Positions 27,101 to 39,546 of a DNA stretch of 64,000 nt are shown here, one piece after another (position 1 is the stretch's first letter; the number at the start of each line of letters is the position of its first letter). The notes under the pieces were generated by a model. That model was not told the origin of the DNA. It made no database searches and was given only the letters and a program-made list of their open reading frames with translations. Where the stretch lies: the NCBI RefSeq assembly GCF_009389715.1, contig NC_052399.1, positions 14,883,646 through 14,947,645 on the forward strand. The letters run 5' to 3'. A program made the position numbers and the translations under genes. This DNA comes from Phoenix dactylifera. Its lineage: Eukaryota > Streptophyta > Magnoliopsida > Arecales > Arecaceae.

Positions 27101-28119
27101 ATTAAATATTTTTTGTAACCAAGTCCAATAGAAGTAGCCAATCCCATAAATTCAAGTTGTTAGGCAATCAAACGAAAAGCAAAGGTCTTCTAAAGTGGAA
27201 GCTTCAACCATCGGAACAAGAGTTCGAAGGGATCAATTAAATGCCAATCAGGCTCAAAAGCATCGAAAAGATTCATGAGAAAAACAAGACAGGTAAGATA
27301 GAAAAGCATCATATTTTTTTAACCTAATTTGCAATACAGTGCATGTATAAAGATAATTGAAGCAAATAACAAGCATATCTCATCTGCCTGATTTGATATT
27401 TGAACAAGAAACATAAAGATAATTAAGAGTACATGCCACTGCTTGAGATGAATCCAATATTGAGAATGGCAGTGTGAGGACCTATGTGAGCATATGTTTA
27501 GTCCCACATCAATTATTTGCCGAGGAGCTTAGGTATTTATACAGAACTAAGGAACCTAAAAAATATCTTTCGGCTAGTCTTTTTTGGGTAAGATACTGGG
27601 TTGTTGCAAATGGTATCGAACTCGGCCGATAGCTTATGTGGACTAGAGAAGTCCTAATTCTTAGATACAAGTTACAAGACCTGATAGCATAACAAACATA
27701 CATATATATAACCCTTTTTTCCATCTTTTTTTTTTTTGGCCCTCCCTTATTTTTGTCAGACCGATCCAGTTCAAAATTTACCAGTAAAAGTTACAAGAAT
27801 TAACAAAAGGAAACCAACAGACCGCTATAGACGCATCGCATAAGTGTTACTGGTAAACCAAATGGAGAGAATTAGTTAAAAGAAAAGGAACAAGGAAAGG
27901 AGGGTGTGTTGGTGAGCGGTGACCTTGAACTTGATCCGGCCTCTGAGAGGAGGGCGAGGAGCCCATAGCACGGACGGGGGATCGCTTCCACCTCCAGGAG
28001 TTCCCTCCGCTTTTCTTGTTCGTCTTCAGAGCTCGAGAGGTGAAGAGGAGAGAAAGGGGTTGGGAGCGCAACCTCCCTGCAGGCGATGAAAGAAGAGCGG
28101 CACGCGTGGGCGTGGCCAT
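24121..28119 (-). CDS. MSRB1: Peptide methionine-(R)-S-oxide reductase B, plastidial 1-Cys type (MSRB1-like)
   Basis: Reduces methionine-R-sulfoxide in oxidised proteins, here predicted in plastids. Five exons rebuilt: 27924-28119, 24822-24933, 24578-24643, 24232-24429, 24121-24148. They total 600 nt and 199 aa, and phase is consistent at every junction. Residues 1 to about 58 are a Ser/Arg/Leu-rich transit peptide ending near VRAMGSS. The SelR/MSRB domain is about 75-197. Zinc ligands C116, C119 (CVCC), C165 and C168 (CAVC) are present. The catalytic Cys is C188 (GKRYCINS). The resolving position holds Thr (DSGTGWP, T134) instead of Cys, which defines the 1-Cys subtype; known 1-Cys plant MSRBs are regenerated by ferredoxin/glutaredoxin/CDSP32-like donors. 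Start ATG 28119 is chosen because it begins the transit peptide; the frame is open upstream. Intron 1 is about 3 kb and contains a TRIM fragment. Part of intron 1/exon 2 is duplicated in inverted orientation downstream. Confidence 0.95.
24919..25179 (-). repeat. Inverted duplicate, right arm (in MSRB gene)
   Basis: Parental-looking arm inside the MSRB gene. It includes the authentic exon 2 acceptor and the adjacent intron 1 sequence. It is separated from the left arm by 1564 bp that contain most of exon 2, exons 3-5 and the 3' flank. Confidence 0.92.
27473..27665 (+). mobile_element. TRIM fragment (LTR plus start of internal domain) in MSRB intron 1
   Basis: A 136-bp LTR (27473-27608: TGTGAGGACC...TTGTTGCA) containing TTTAGTCCCACATC. 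It is followed by a PBS-like TGGTATCGAACTC and GGCCGATAGCTTATGTGGACTAG, which matches the start of the family's internal domain, then truncated. It lies opposite to the direction of MSRB transcription. Confidence 0.75.
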
Positions 28120-28319
28120 TTCTTGCTCTAATTTTTCCTGTGACTCGCGACCAGGAGCCGAGCGCCCGGGCCATCTCAAGACACGGGTTGGCACATGGCA
28201 CTGGAGTTTTATGCGTGGTTTCAGACGCGTCCGCGTGGGTTGGCCTCGTGGATCGTGATCAGAATCCATCCGGTCGCTCCGTGGCGAGAGGCGCGCCCAC
28301 GAGGCCACAGGGCATGTGA

Positions 28320-31300
28320 CGGTCAGCTTCTACAATCGCCTGGAACTCTAGAGTCTAGACGCTGATGCGTGAGATGCAGGCTATTCCAGTGTCATACCGT
28401 CTCGGTGCAAAAAAACCAGCTGAACGTAAATCCAATCCAAATCGATCTTTACAGCTTGATTTATATTAATTTGTTAAAATTTAATTTGATTTTGATTCGA
28501 ACAAGTTTTGAACCAAAAAAATTCATCTCAATTTTATTTGAATTTTTAGCAAACCATTTCGACCAAATCTAATCCAACCTAACTCATGTATATATCTCTA
28601 TATATAAATTTTAATATTTTTATTTTTTATATTATTTATTTATAAAATAAGATGTATATATTTAGATTTAGTCTAACCTGTATAGTCTATTGAAAATTAA
28701 CTATATTTAAAATCAAATTTTTATATTTAGACTTAGCCCGACCCATTTAGCTTGAATATCAATCTAATAAACTAAACAGAACCAAACCGAATCAAATTTT
28801 TCGGGTCGGTTGTAAGTGGTTTTGATAGATGATCGATTCGGTTCTGATTTTAGTTTTAGAAAATCAGTTTAAATCAGTTTATCTTTATGTTTAGCTTCAA
28901 ACTGACATGATCCAATCTATGCACACCACTAGAACCTACACAGAAGTGAACCTGACCTATAGTTGAAGACTTGGCATTTATCTTAGTTCTTAGCATCTGA
29001 TTTTAAGTTGTACAATTGCTTAATGCAAGCACTCAATTCTTTAGAAAAGCATACAACCATCCTCTTAAGAAGAAAAAATTCACCAAGTTTTAGTTTAGAT
29101 AGAATCACTAGGATTGCAAGCAAGGTTGGATTGATGATCCATATCCCAAACTTAATCCATATTTTAATCATGTCACAATTTTAACCCCAATTTAATCTGA
29201 TTTGCTTCTGATTGGATCTAATCATGTTATAATATTAATTTTATCAATCTATCAGATTTTTCGGGTCAAATTTTATCATCACAATTAAGTAAATCAAAAT
29301 AAGCATATATAAATTGATTATGCAATTATGTCATAAATCCATTTTGTAACAAAATAATAATAAGCAGCATATAAATATTATCAAAAATATATTTTACATA
29401 AGATTTGATTGATAACCATGTATAATTATGATCAGCAACATAAATTATTAATGGGGAAGAAGACTAATTTATTATACTCAATAAGGATTTTGAAATATAT
29501 AGTATACTAGTTTTGAATCAACTCAAGCTCGAACTGAGAATTTAAAGTTCCAAAAATCCAATCCATACCTAGAATTGGTCATGTTTCAGAATCCAAGCCT
29601 AATTCGTATAATTTTGGTAAGGGTTGGACCAAATTAATTTCAAATCGGTTCCAAATTGGAAATGGATCAACCTAATCCACATGTTGTCCTACGCACCATC
29701 TTTTGCCACTTGGGGGTTTCAATTTCAGTTGAAGTCGTTATCAAGAGTTTTGGTCTTCTTTAACCCCTTGAAATATTAAAACAAAAATTAAAAAAAAATC
29801 TTAGAAAACAACCTCATCATATTGTGCACAACCAATCACCTAACGAGTACATAGGATTCTCTACTCAACCTCCACAGCGTAGCAAATTAAAGGGTGCGTC
29901 GATCTGGAAGGAGCATAAGGACAGAGTGCGTTGAGAGAAAAAAAAAATGTTGAAGATAGAAAAAACTATCCCCTTATCTGTCCTTCCCTACGTTCAAACG
30001 GACTACATCTCCTTTTTTTTTTTTTGAGGTGTCAAATAGACTCGCCACCTCAAACTAGCTAACCCTAGTCCAACAGTGTTTCTATCTCCAAACCCATAAC
30101 CTAATATTAAGTGGGGGCATTTCAACCTTTCCCATCTCAAGCTAGATATGGACTGCTAGTTGGAGTGGTTCGGATCAAAATAACTAGGTTAAGCTGAATC
30201 GCATAGGTGTTTATTATGATTAGAGAAAGATTTTGAAATATTTTCTAAAAAATATTAGCAGTGAAATGGTTGGAATTTTGATTAGATGCACCCGTATGTG
30301 GTCAAATGAAACATACAGGTATTTCAAGTGAACCACATGCGTAAATTTACTTTTCTATGGAAGGTTAGGTTGGAGTAAATTAGAGTTGTATTCTAATTAG
30401 GTTTAAGCCCCATCATAATTCAATCTTACTTGGAGTTAGCTTGGGTTTTTTTAAAATTCAAGGCTAACCCAAATTCATAAAACTACGACCGACCGACATT
30501 TTTGTCTAACTTCTACTTCCAAATCCGAACCTTCAACTACAGAGAATTCATATTAGTTAATTGAATTGAGTATCCATTTCCAACCTTGTATATAGCTTTT
30601 AGTTGAACAAAATCTTTTAATTACTCATCATAATGCAAGTCTGGATCTAGCAGTATTTTATGGAATGGATTAGTCTCAAGTTATTCTCCAATCGAATCCG
30701 GATGCTATTTATCCGTAGGCTCCAATATTTGGAATATAAGCATAGACACCTGACCTTGCCCCCAACCCTAATATCAAGATACAAGATCTAGTCTGGATTA
30801 TATTGAAACTGATCGATTTATTGTCTCTATAGCTGCATTTTAAATAGGGCTGATCATGATGGTGCCTTAGGCTTAAACTATATTTCTGTTTAATTATGCC
30901 TTAAGTTGGATTTATTTAAAATTTGATATTTTTGGGCATATGCCCGACCAAGACCAGCTATAATCTAAAAATTTTTCTGAGCTGGCGTGCGCATAAGCTC
31001 ATGATGACGACTGGACCGTTTCCGATCTTCCACCAAAGCGGCAAAGCCCCGGCCATCGCGTACTTTGACCTCCTAACTTTAATTAAAAAAAATTAATAGA
31101 AACACTTTGGACCCCCACAAAGAGCCCAGGAGACATTCCGGTCACTGAAAAATGGTGCCGTTGACGCGAGCTGCGGGTGACTGATTTGGGTGCGTCACTG
31201 GGGCATCATGTTTTGGGGTATTTTATGGCATTCAGATTAAAATGTTAACGTTTTTTTTATTTATTCGGGGAGTTGCTGCTGCTGATGAGCACTACCGGTT

Positions 31301-31352
31301 GGTAGGCATTTTTCCTTTCCCAGTTTGGGAAGTGGGATGTCATTCGACACCG
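28320..31352. other. Intergenic AT-rich DNA between divergent MSRB and GS-HQR genes
   Basis: No gene seen. 28430-29650 is dominated by degenerate aaccgaa/aatccaa/tttgattcg low-complexity sequence of the kind common in old plant repeats. 29990-30130 and 30950-31150 are unique-looking but non-coding. The proximal MSRB promoter lies in the GC-rich 28120-28320. Confidence 0.5.
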
Positions 31353-31450
31353 CTTTATAACAAATTTTGAAGCTTGAAAGAAAAAATTGCATGATCTCGT
31401 TCCCCTCCGCCTCGCGATTCAACCTTGTTCGATCTTTATCCATCTTCAAG
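31353..31450 (+). promoter_or_regulatory. TATA box and non-coding first exon of the GS-HQR gene
   Basis: CTTTATAA at about 31353-31360 is followed by a pyrimidine-rich leader (tcgttcccctccgcctcg) and a good donor, CTTCAAG|gtacgc, at 31450/31451. With the acceptor tctgcag immediately before ATG 33288, this predicts a ~1.84-kb leader intron. Inferred from signals only. Confidence 0.5.
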
Positions 31451-31785
31451 GTACGCATGTTACCCCTCTTTTTTCTCTCTTTCTTTGTTGTCTTGGACTT
31501 CGATTTGGAGCGTTCTTCGTTTTTTCTCTTGTATTCTAAGGAGCGGCCAGTTTGGTTTTGGGCCTTTTGGCTGGAAAAACCTAGTTATGTTAGACCGGTC
31601 ATGCATGCCCGATCTTTATCTCTCCTCCTTGCGGGATGGCAAAACTAAGACTCTGGTCTAATAAACATAAAAATAATCAAATTATGTTATTGCCTATTCT
31701 GTTTTTAAGTTTCCATGAATTTCAATAGAAGACTGTTCGCTTGCATCTTGTGATGTTGATGACTTAAGATTTGGGGTTGAGGTTT

Positions 31786-31805
31786 GGGGGGGGGGGGGGG
31801 GGGGG
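31786..31805. repeat. Poly-G run, 20 bp
   Basis: Twenty consecutive G in the predicted leader intron of the GS-HQR gene. Possible G-quadruplex; length may be unreliable. Confidence 0.95.
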
Positions 31806-32294
31806 TAATGGGAGGAATAAATGAAAACATCCTTCCATTTTATCATGCATATGGATGAGAATTGATCTGCTTCATCAACATCTTATCATACTATTTTGTC
31901 ACTAATTACGGTTTAATTCAACCCAAAAGATCTCTTTTTGTTCAAGAAATTTTCGGTTTGATTCAGCCCCATAATGATGAGTTTTGAACGCTTTGCTTTA
32001 GTTGACAGAAGTCAGAAACCAATATAACACGGCCTAATCTATAGCTTCTGATGTATAATGTATTAATAATTATTTTCTATCAAGCAATCCTAATTATTCC
32101 TTGTCATTAAGCCATTGGCTAAGAAATTTTATGTGGCAATCATGTCTACGTATACTGTTTAATATGTTCACCAGCTTGGGGTAGAATAAGTTATAATCGC
32201 ATACGTAAAATTACACTTTAAAAGTGTTTTCAAATTCATTATATTTTATAATTGTGTTTCCTCTTTTTATAAAATTTTCTCTATTTTATTCATA

Positions 32295-32321
32295 ATATAT
32301 ATATATATATATATATATATA
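32295..32321. repeat. (AT)n microsatellite
   Basis: About 13 AT units within the predicted leader intron of the GS-HQR gene. Confidence 0.95.
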
Positions 32322-33287
32322 ACTTCAAAGATGAAATTCTGAACCTGTATGTCTCTGTCCCAACCTGAACTCTTTGAAATGAAACAGAAGCCCAACTGTT
32401 TTAGTCCAATGTTTGCCTGACTTTTGCTTAGAAACTTATAAGCCTTGCAAATCGGGATTTGACATATGAACGCCCTTCTGCCAATCGATATTAGTTTACA
32501 TTAAGAGACATGAATTTCATTGAGTAGTAGAACAAGGATTACTCCCTTGAAGTGGTTGATATGAATTAAGAAGATTACAAGAAACTAATAAAGCTATGCA
32601 TTAGAATATCATTTATTTATAATCAATAATCTGACTAGAAATTTTATCAATCTTCATTTAAGTCGTTGAAGAATTAATTCCAACATTTCTAATGCAAGCA
32701 CTTGATCGATCCAAATTTTAAAATTTCATAAACTTTTTCTCCTTGCAATAAGAATATAACTACCGTTGATGGTGTTGTTTTAATAAGCATAAAATTGGTA
32801 AAATAACATATCCCCAATAAGAAATTGTATATTATGATATTGTTCAAACATCAAGTTATAAGTATTACAATGTGATAATATATAAGCATGACATCAACTT
32901 TAAATTAAGTTTAGACTAAACCTATTCATGGACCATTGTGTCTGATCTAAATTTATTATTCAGTGTCTATATACCATGTTTATAGGTGTTCCTTGTGCCT
33001 GTCAAATTCTTATATTTCTAAACATGTGCTCCACTTAGTTGTTGCTTGCTAGAATTGGAAGTTGGTGCAAGGACGGGTATGATGCTATCATGGCATTCTG
33101 CACCAAAAATGTATAGAGAAATTATAGATATAGATAACATCTGTAATGTTGTCATCCTGCTGCAATCACCTTCTATGCATATTCATGACTCTCTCTCTCT
33201 CTCTCGTTATGTTCCATCTTGCACCTTCTTCATTGGGCGTTTTATTGCTAGAACAGCAAATTGAACTATCATCAGAACATTCTGCAG

Positions 33288-36082
33288 ATGGCTCGATCAG
33301 CATTGGATGAAGTTACAGAATCTGGTGCATTCAACCGCACCGCATCAACCTTCCGCAACTTTATTTCAAAAGACAAGTCATCCCGTTTTCCTGCAGAATA
33401 TGGAAGATATCATCTATACATATCTTATGCATGCCCTTGGGCATCCAGATGCCTTTCAGTTGTGAAGCTCAAAGGGCTTGACAAGGCGATCAGTTACACG
33501 GTGACTCTCTTTATGCTTGTGACAGGATTTACTCAATGTTAGTTTATATTAAATGTTTACCTGATGTGTTTGATAGGTAGTCAAACCAATATGGGAAAGA
33601 ACAAAGGAAAGCGATCAGCATTTTGGATGGGTCTTTCCCATTTCTAGCACTGAAGAATCAGGCGCTGAGCCTGACTCTCTGAATGGAGCTGGAAGTATTA
33701 GGGAACTTTACGAGATAGCTAGCTCTAATTATGCTGGAAAATATACTGTTCCTGTGAGTGTGCTATTAATCATTTACCTTCCTGTACTTTATTTTTCAGT
33801 TTCTTTTCACCCAAGTGTGATTCTTTTAACACTATGTGGCAGGTTTTATGGGATAAAGAACTCAAAACAATTGTGAGCAATGAGAGTTCGGATATAATCC
33901 GCATGTTGAACTCCGAATTTAATGATATAGCAGAGAATGCTGATTTGGACTTGTACCCCTCTCACATGCAAGCAAAGATAGATGAGGTCAACGAATGGGT
34001 ATATGACATGATAAACAATGGCGTTTATAAATGTGGTTTTGCTATGAAACAAGGTCCTTATGATGAGGTGATTGCATTTATCTATTTCATGAAAGTTTTA
34101 ATCGAACCCACTTTAAAAGTGTTTGCAAGTATAAACGTTTGTCATCTCAATAGGACTCTATTGCTGCTTTCCATTTCATGTAGGCGGCGGCAAAGTTGTA
34201 TCAAGCCTTGGACAAATGTGAGGAGATTCTGAGTAAGCAACGCTATATTTGTGGGAATGCATTGACTGAAGCCGATATTCGCCTGTTTGTCACTCTCATA
34301 AGGTTTGATGAGGTATGAATCCTGAAAATATTATCCTATCAATTATCATAGACTAAATATTTGTCAAAACATGGGGCTATGCTAGTATGTCGATTTTGTA
34401 GCTAGAGAGAAATTCATATCCAAGTAGCACGTAATTTCTGTGGACTAAGAATCTGAATTAGGAAGATTATATGACAAGCTTATTTAGTCAGTCCTGCTGG
34501 CTAACCCCCATTACAAAGCATTTTTCGGTTGGTTTGCTTTTGAGGGATCACTCTTGATCACAGTTTAACCAGAACAAATCCCTAGATGAGATGAGCATGT
34601 ACTTTGCTGATCTAGTTGAATTGTGACATTTGTTGAGTTATCTTGATGTAACTAAATGGACTGCTCAACGCAATGTGTTGGAAGTAGGTGATAACACAAA
34701 GTTCGGACCCACGCATGAACAGTTCTCAACTGTAAAGATAATTTGATCAAACGATGTAAAATTAACTTGTATGTGCAATGAAGAATGGGGACAATCAATA
34801 GCAAGAAACATGAAATCCAGGAATTTAGAAATTGGGCCAATAGTCAAGTACAATACAAGGCATACATGTGGTATTACTAGCATTAAGGATATCCTGATAC
34901 ATGAGAAATAACTGACAGATACAAGTACAGATTGTAATATGACCAATATGTGTATGTCTTATTCTGATTCCTTGTTCTTTTCTCTTGCTCTGCCTTTTTA
35001 CATTCACTCGAATAGGAACTTCAGCTTACATTTCCCTCTTACATATGGGATGTTCTAGTCGTTGCATAGACAACATCACAAAATAGCCCGCATCTCATGG
35101 ACAGAATAATTATCGTTAGGCCCTGGTGGTTTCATGGCTAGCAAGTCCTCTTACAACTCTTAAATATAAAGCATACCTATATTAAACTATTGGCTTGTCT
35201 TGTGGCTAGTCTTCTCTATTATTGACTCATAATTCATGATTCAGATAATGTTCCAACTAGTTTGAATTAGGCTCTTGCATCAGGTACCTAATATGCAGAA
35301 CACTGAAGACATTTTTCTCCCAGGTGTATCTTCTGAGAGCCTCTTCAGCCTTTCTACTACAGCAAGTGAAGTCTTTAGTTAAGACACATAATCTACATAC
35401 ATACATGATATATAACATATACAATTTTTACATTTAACTTCTGCAAACCTGCTTTTCACTTCCATTAGTGTTCTTTCTGCTGATAAAAACTTTCCGGTAT
35501 ATCACCACTTGATCAACTTGACTCAAGATCAATGTAAACTCCAGTCAGATTCTCTAATGTCTTACATTTTTCGTTTTATGGTTCATGAGATGATCTGAAT
35601 GTTGTTTGTATGAATTGACTGAAACTCGCACAATTCCTCTTCACTACCTTTCAGTTATTGATATCTGGAATAGAAAAAACAAAATCATTCTGTTAGATGC
35701 AACATGCAATACTTGATCTGAGCTATGAACTGTTGTACAATAGATACTTGATTATATCTAGGTAATACCATGGAAAATTTGTAAGAACAATCGAAAACTT
35801 CTCTTTGCTAGATTATCTGGTCTTGAGTTTTAAACCATTTGCGTGCAGGTTTATGCTGTTCATTTCAAGTGCAACAAACAGCTCTTGCGTGAATATCCAA
35901 ATCTGTTCAATTACACCAAAGACATATACCAAATCCCAGGCATGAGCAGCACGGTCAACATGGAACACATAAAGAAGCACTACTATGGAAGCCATCCTAC
36001 CATAAATACATACGGGATCATCCCATTAGGTCCTAATATTGATTTTTCTTCTCCTCATGATAGAGAAAGATTTGGGGATTAG
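33288..36082 (+). CDS. Glutathionyl-hydroquinone reductase (Xi-class GST)
   Basis: Cytosolic thiol transferase that reduces glutathionyl-hydroquinones (and related conjugates) using GSH, releasing hydroquinone and GSSG; family YqjG/ECM4. Five exons: 33288-33500, 33577-33753, 33843-34067, 34184-34312 and 35849-36082. All introns are phase 0 and the product is 325 aa, the usual plant length. The N-terminal thioredoxin-fold carries the family catalytic motif YACPWASRC with Cys49. Further family motifs are [20 protein letters not shown], the [12 protein letters not shown]-site stretch (exon 3), and the all-helical part with [22 protein letters not shown] and [19 protein letters not shown] at the C-terminus. 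The start is MARSALDE, placed directly after an acceptor-like tctgcag. The frame is open nine codons upstream (ATG 33261), which I read as intron. Intron 4 (~1.5 kb) holds no gene. Confidence 0.95.
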
Positions 36083-37650
36083 AATTTCCCAGTTTATTCA
36101 AGGCATGTTCACCATGCTGTCAAGACATTCTACTTTGTTTAAAGCAGCGTCCTTGTGGTGCAAAACCAGATCAGAAGGAGGTGAAGTAGACCATTTAAAA
36201 TTCTGTCATCTTCCCGTGTGCAGGTACATGGATGTAATGTTTGAATAAGCAAATTTTCCTGAAATTACTTGGTCGCATGAACAAATATATTTGTGCTTGG
36301 TGAGTATAATTCTAGCAGAAACCTGTACATGTATGTTTATTTTGCATGTTCCTTGAACTATATTTTGTCCTTGTTCAGTTAGACTCTTTTTATTATGTCC
36401 CCGCCCCTGAATGGTGGTGTTAGTTTAGTCATGCATTGGAAGGAAGAGTTCTTTTAACTGGCTGAACCAATAGTTGGTTATTTGAACAGCTTAATTTCTC
36501 TCAAATTGAGTTGTTTCAGTTGGCAGGACATTGACTACCCCCTCATCATCCCTTTTGTTCTTGTTATTTTGAAAAGTTATGGATTTTGATCCGAGGCATT
36601 ATGATAATTGGCGCCTAGTTTTTGTGCGGCCTCTTCGAGACCATCGAGCTAACCTGCGGTGCCCCCGATGCCATGTGATCAAGCTGATCTTGTATCAGGA
36701 AGGCCATTATCGAATTATGGCCGAGTAGTGTTTGGACCAGCTTAGCTAAGCCAAGTCTAATTCCTTTAGCCTGGTTAAATTAATTTCCTGCTGAACTTGT
36801 GCTACTTCCAACAAGGGACACGGTTTCCTCAACCACATGAATGATGATATTTCTGTATGACCTTTTTGCTAAATTTTTTGTTCTCTGCAAAGAAGTGTCA
36901 AAAGTGAAGTTATATTAATCTCAAGTTATATAAAACAGTGAAAAATCTTCAACCATCATAGCAACTGTTGCTCCCTTTATCAGCATGGCACGTTCATTTT
37001 TGTGCGCATCCCGGGTACGTCGATATATATATATTATTTTTGATAAGAAGGTCGTCGATGTTTCAGGTGTAAAAAGAGATGCTGTAAAAAGATAAAAAGG
37101 AGTTCAGGTGGTGCTGAAAAAAGAGACGAATCTTTCTTTATGCAAAGTAACGAGAAAAGATTAAGATGGATTCTACTTTGGCTAGCAAATTTTGTCAGCT
37201 TTTTTCTTTCTCGGAGGATGAAAGAAAAGGGTACCCTATGTAACGTGAAAAATGTTTAGTTCTAGTTAAGGACAATGATTCAGGCCAACCCAGGCATCTC
37301 TGGTGTAATCTCCTGCAGTGGACAACAAAGAATGAGGGTGGACTTACAGCTCATGTGATGTGAACACTAGATCGAGAGAAGGAAGCAGGGTGACACACAT
37401 TATATATGCCTTGTACATTCTAGGAGTGAGGTGTACCCATTGCCGTATTGGTTGATTAAAAAGGTTCTACTTAAATTGAATCAACCATGTTTCCTAGTGT
37501 CTGGGTTTTTTTTTTTTTTCATCCTTCCTTATTTGTCTTACATGGTTCCGAGAGTGCTACTTCCGTCTACCAGTCTATTCCCTGCTGCAAGCACCAATTC
37601 CTAATGGCAGACCGAGATTGGCGCCATACATATTGGTCTCATGAATGACA
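36083..37650. other. GS-HQR 3'UTR and downstream intergenic
   Basis: Expected 3'UTR over the first ~300 bases, then AT-rich DNA without recognisable genes. Confidence 0.5.
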
Positions 37651-38053
37651 TGTATGAGGACCATGCAGGTTTGTCTTTAATTTTATATTAGCTATGCACT
37701 GAGTAAATCTTGGATACTTATAAAGGGCCAAGGAACTCAAATAACACGTTTCAGTTCGTCTTTTTAGATGAGATTTTGAATTATTACAAATGATATTAAA
37801 GCAGACTCGACCCATGACCTATGTAGACTAAAAAATATTGTAGCGCAGGCTATTGGGATTGACCACAGGCCGATTGTGATGCTTGTGATTAGATTTGGAC
37901 CTTTAGACTAGCGAGAACACTAAGAGTTTAAACGAAAAAAGTATGTGAGGACCATATATGCACCTAAGTAGATCTTGGATACTTATACAAAGCCAAGGAA
38001 TTTGAGTCATACCTTTCGACTAGTCTTTTTGAATGAGATCCTGTGCTGTTCAA
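37651..38053 (+). mobile_element. Complete but decayed TRIM retrotransposon (~400 bp)
   Basis: LTR 1 is about 37651-37788 and ends TTATTACA. A PBS-like TGATATTAAAGC follows (37791-37802; the Met-tRNA PBS with three transitions). The internal domain runs from CGACCCATGACCTATGTAGAC to GTTTAAACGAAAAAAGTA. LTR 2 is about 37943-38053. There is no coding capacity. The two LTRs share ATCTTGGATACTTATA and the CAAGGAA core but have diverged strongly, so this is an old copy. Confidence 0.75.
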
Positions 38054-38330
38054 TATTAAAATGTGGAGATTTAAGTAGGAAATGGAGTGGTGCAATGAAG
38101 TATTTTCTAGTTTGTATTATCTCATCCACTCTTGGTGTGTAAGCTCTGCACAGAATTAATAGTGACGCTAGTTGCCGTTGTGGGTAGGGGGTTGTTGGGC
38201 CAAGGAATTTTCTTTATTTTTCCACTGGCTAGTTAAAAACAACAAAATTATGTTGCAAACCATGTAGGCACGGTGATCTGGGTTCTAGTTCCTCCATTTA
38301 TACAACGTTTCGGAATATTGTGCTTATTGA

Positions 38331-38582
38331 GGACTTGTTTGGATATTATTATAGGATTGGGTTGAAAATTCCGTAGAAATTGGACTTATTGGTCCATCCA
38401 TCTTGCACTTTCTACGAGTCTGTCCAAACCTAACCCATATTTTTTTTATAATATCTTTTTTCTTGCACGATTTGGGTTGGATGGTCTTTGGTTTATACCG
38501 AGTCATGCTTACATGAATGGTCCAAACAATAAATCCTACGAGATTTTCAGTTCAATTTTGTAGGAATGCCTAAACAAACCTT
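38331..38582. mobile_element. MITE-like element with ~50-bp terminal inverted repeats
   Basis: The left end GGACTTGTTTGGATATTATT and the reverse complement of the right end (AAGGTTTGTTTAGGCATTCC) start inverted repeats. These continue through TTGGGTTGAAAATTCC versus TTGAACTGAAAATCTC, about 54 bp with mismatches. About 252 bp, non-coding. TTGA occurs at both borders and may be part of a target duplication. Confidence 0.65.
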
Positions 38583-38864
38583 GATTCTATGTGCTGTATT
38601 AGAGATGCGTAAACAAATGGTCTTATCAAAAAATATTTAACAAAAAAAAGAACATAATTATCAAGCTATTAAAAAGATCATTCCCTCTTCCTTCATGATC
38701 ATTGCCATCGTCCGCTGCTGCTAAAAAGCTCCTCATAAGAGCTTTCTTCATGATCAACTGATATGCTCCTTAGAGTTGATACCTGGCTCCCGAATGACAT
38801 GGGAATGGGAAGAGCCCTAAACAATCCTTATATTGATCCAAAAAGGTGGGTCCAATATATCTAC

Positions 38865-39266
38865 CATAACAATTTAGGACCTCACCCAAAATAGCTAGTT
38901 GAAGATATTTTTTAGGCTTGTTACTCTTATATAAGTATCCAAATCTTCTCGGCGAATAACCGATATGGGACTAAACACACACCCTCACAAGTCCTCACAT
39001 ACTCCCTCCATTCAAACTGTGACTTTCTTATCAAGCTAAGGATTCAAATTTATTTAAATCTAATCACAAGCACCATAATCAGCTCGTAGTGTTCTTTAGT
39101 TCATCTAGGCTAGGGCCGAGTTCGTTCTGATACTATTTGTTACAATTTAGGACCTTGTTTAAAAAAATTAATCAGAAGATTTTTTTTAGCTTCCTATATA
39201 AGCATCCAAAATCTTCCCGACAAATAAATAATGTTAGACTAAGCACACGTCACAGGCCCGGATCAA
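38865..39266 (-). mobile_element. Complete TRIM retrotransposon (~400 bp)
   Basis: On the + strand: LTR about 38865-38999 (contains CCGATATGGGACTAAACACAC), PPT complement actccctccattc (39001-39013), internal domain, PBS complement gttctgatacta (39125-39136), and a second LTR about 39140-39266 starting tacaatttaggacc. On minus this is LTR-PBS-internal-PPT-LTR. The PBS reads TAGTATCAGAAC. The right LTR ends about 280 bp upstream of the X8 gene ATG. Confidence 0.8.
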
Positions 39267-39546
39267 TTTTCTCGTATGCACATTTACCTCGTGTATACAA
39301 GACTCACACGCAAGGATGCATAAGAAAAAGTCGGCACTCCACGACGTCAGCCACGTGGTGGCTTCCTTTTTCCATCAAGCGCGGGCTCTTTCCAGTGACC
39401 CACAATTTGTCAAAGCCAAGGCGCGGCCGAGAATATAGCCGTTGCGCTCGCGGCTGCCCTCCTCCCCCTTACCTTAAAAGGGCCCCTTTGCTCTCACTTC
39501 AGTACTGAGCGCCACAATCTTTAGTCCTCCTCTTGAACGCAGAGCA

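Noticed and set aside
33261-33287. N-terminal extension of GS-HQR (MNYHQNILQ)
   Set aside because: An acceptor-like tctgcag abuts ATG 33288 and the family usually starts MARSALDE-like; the extension resembles intron/leader.
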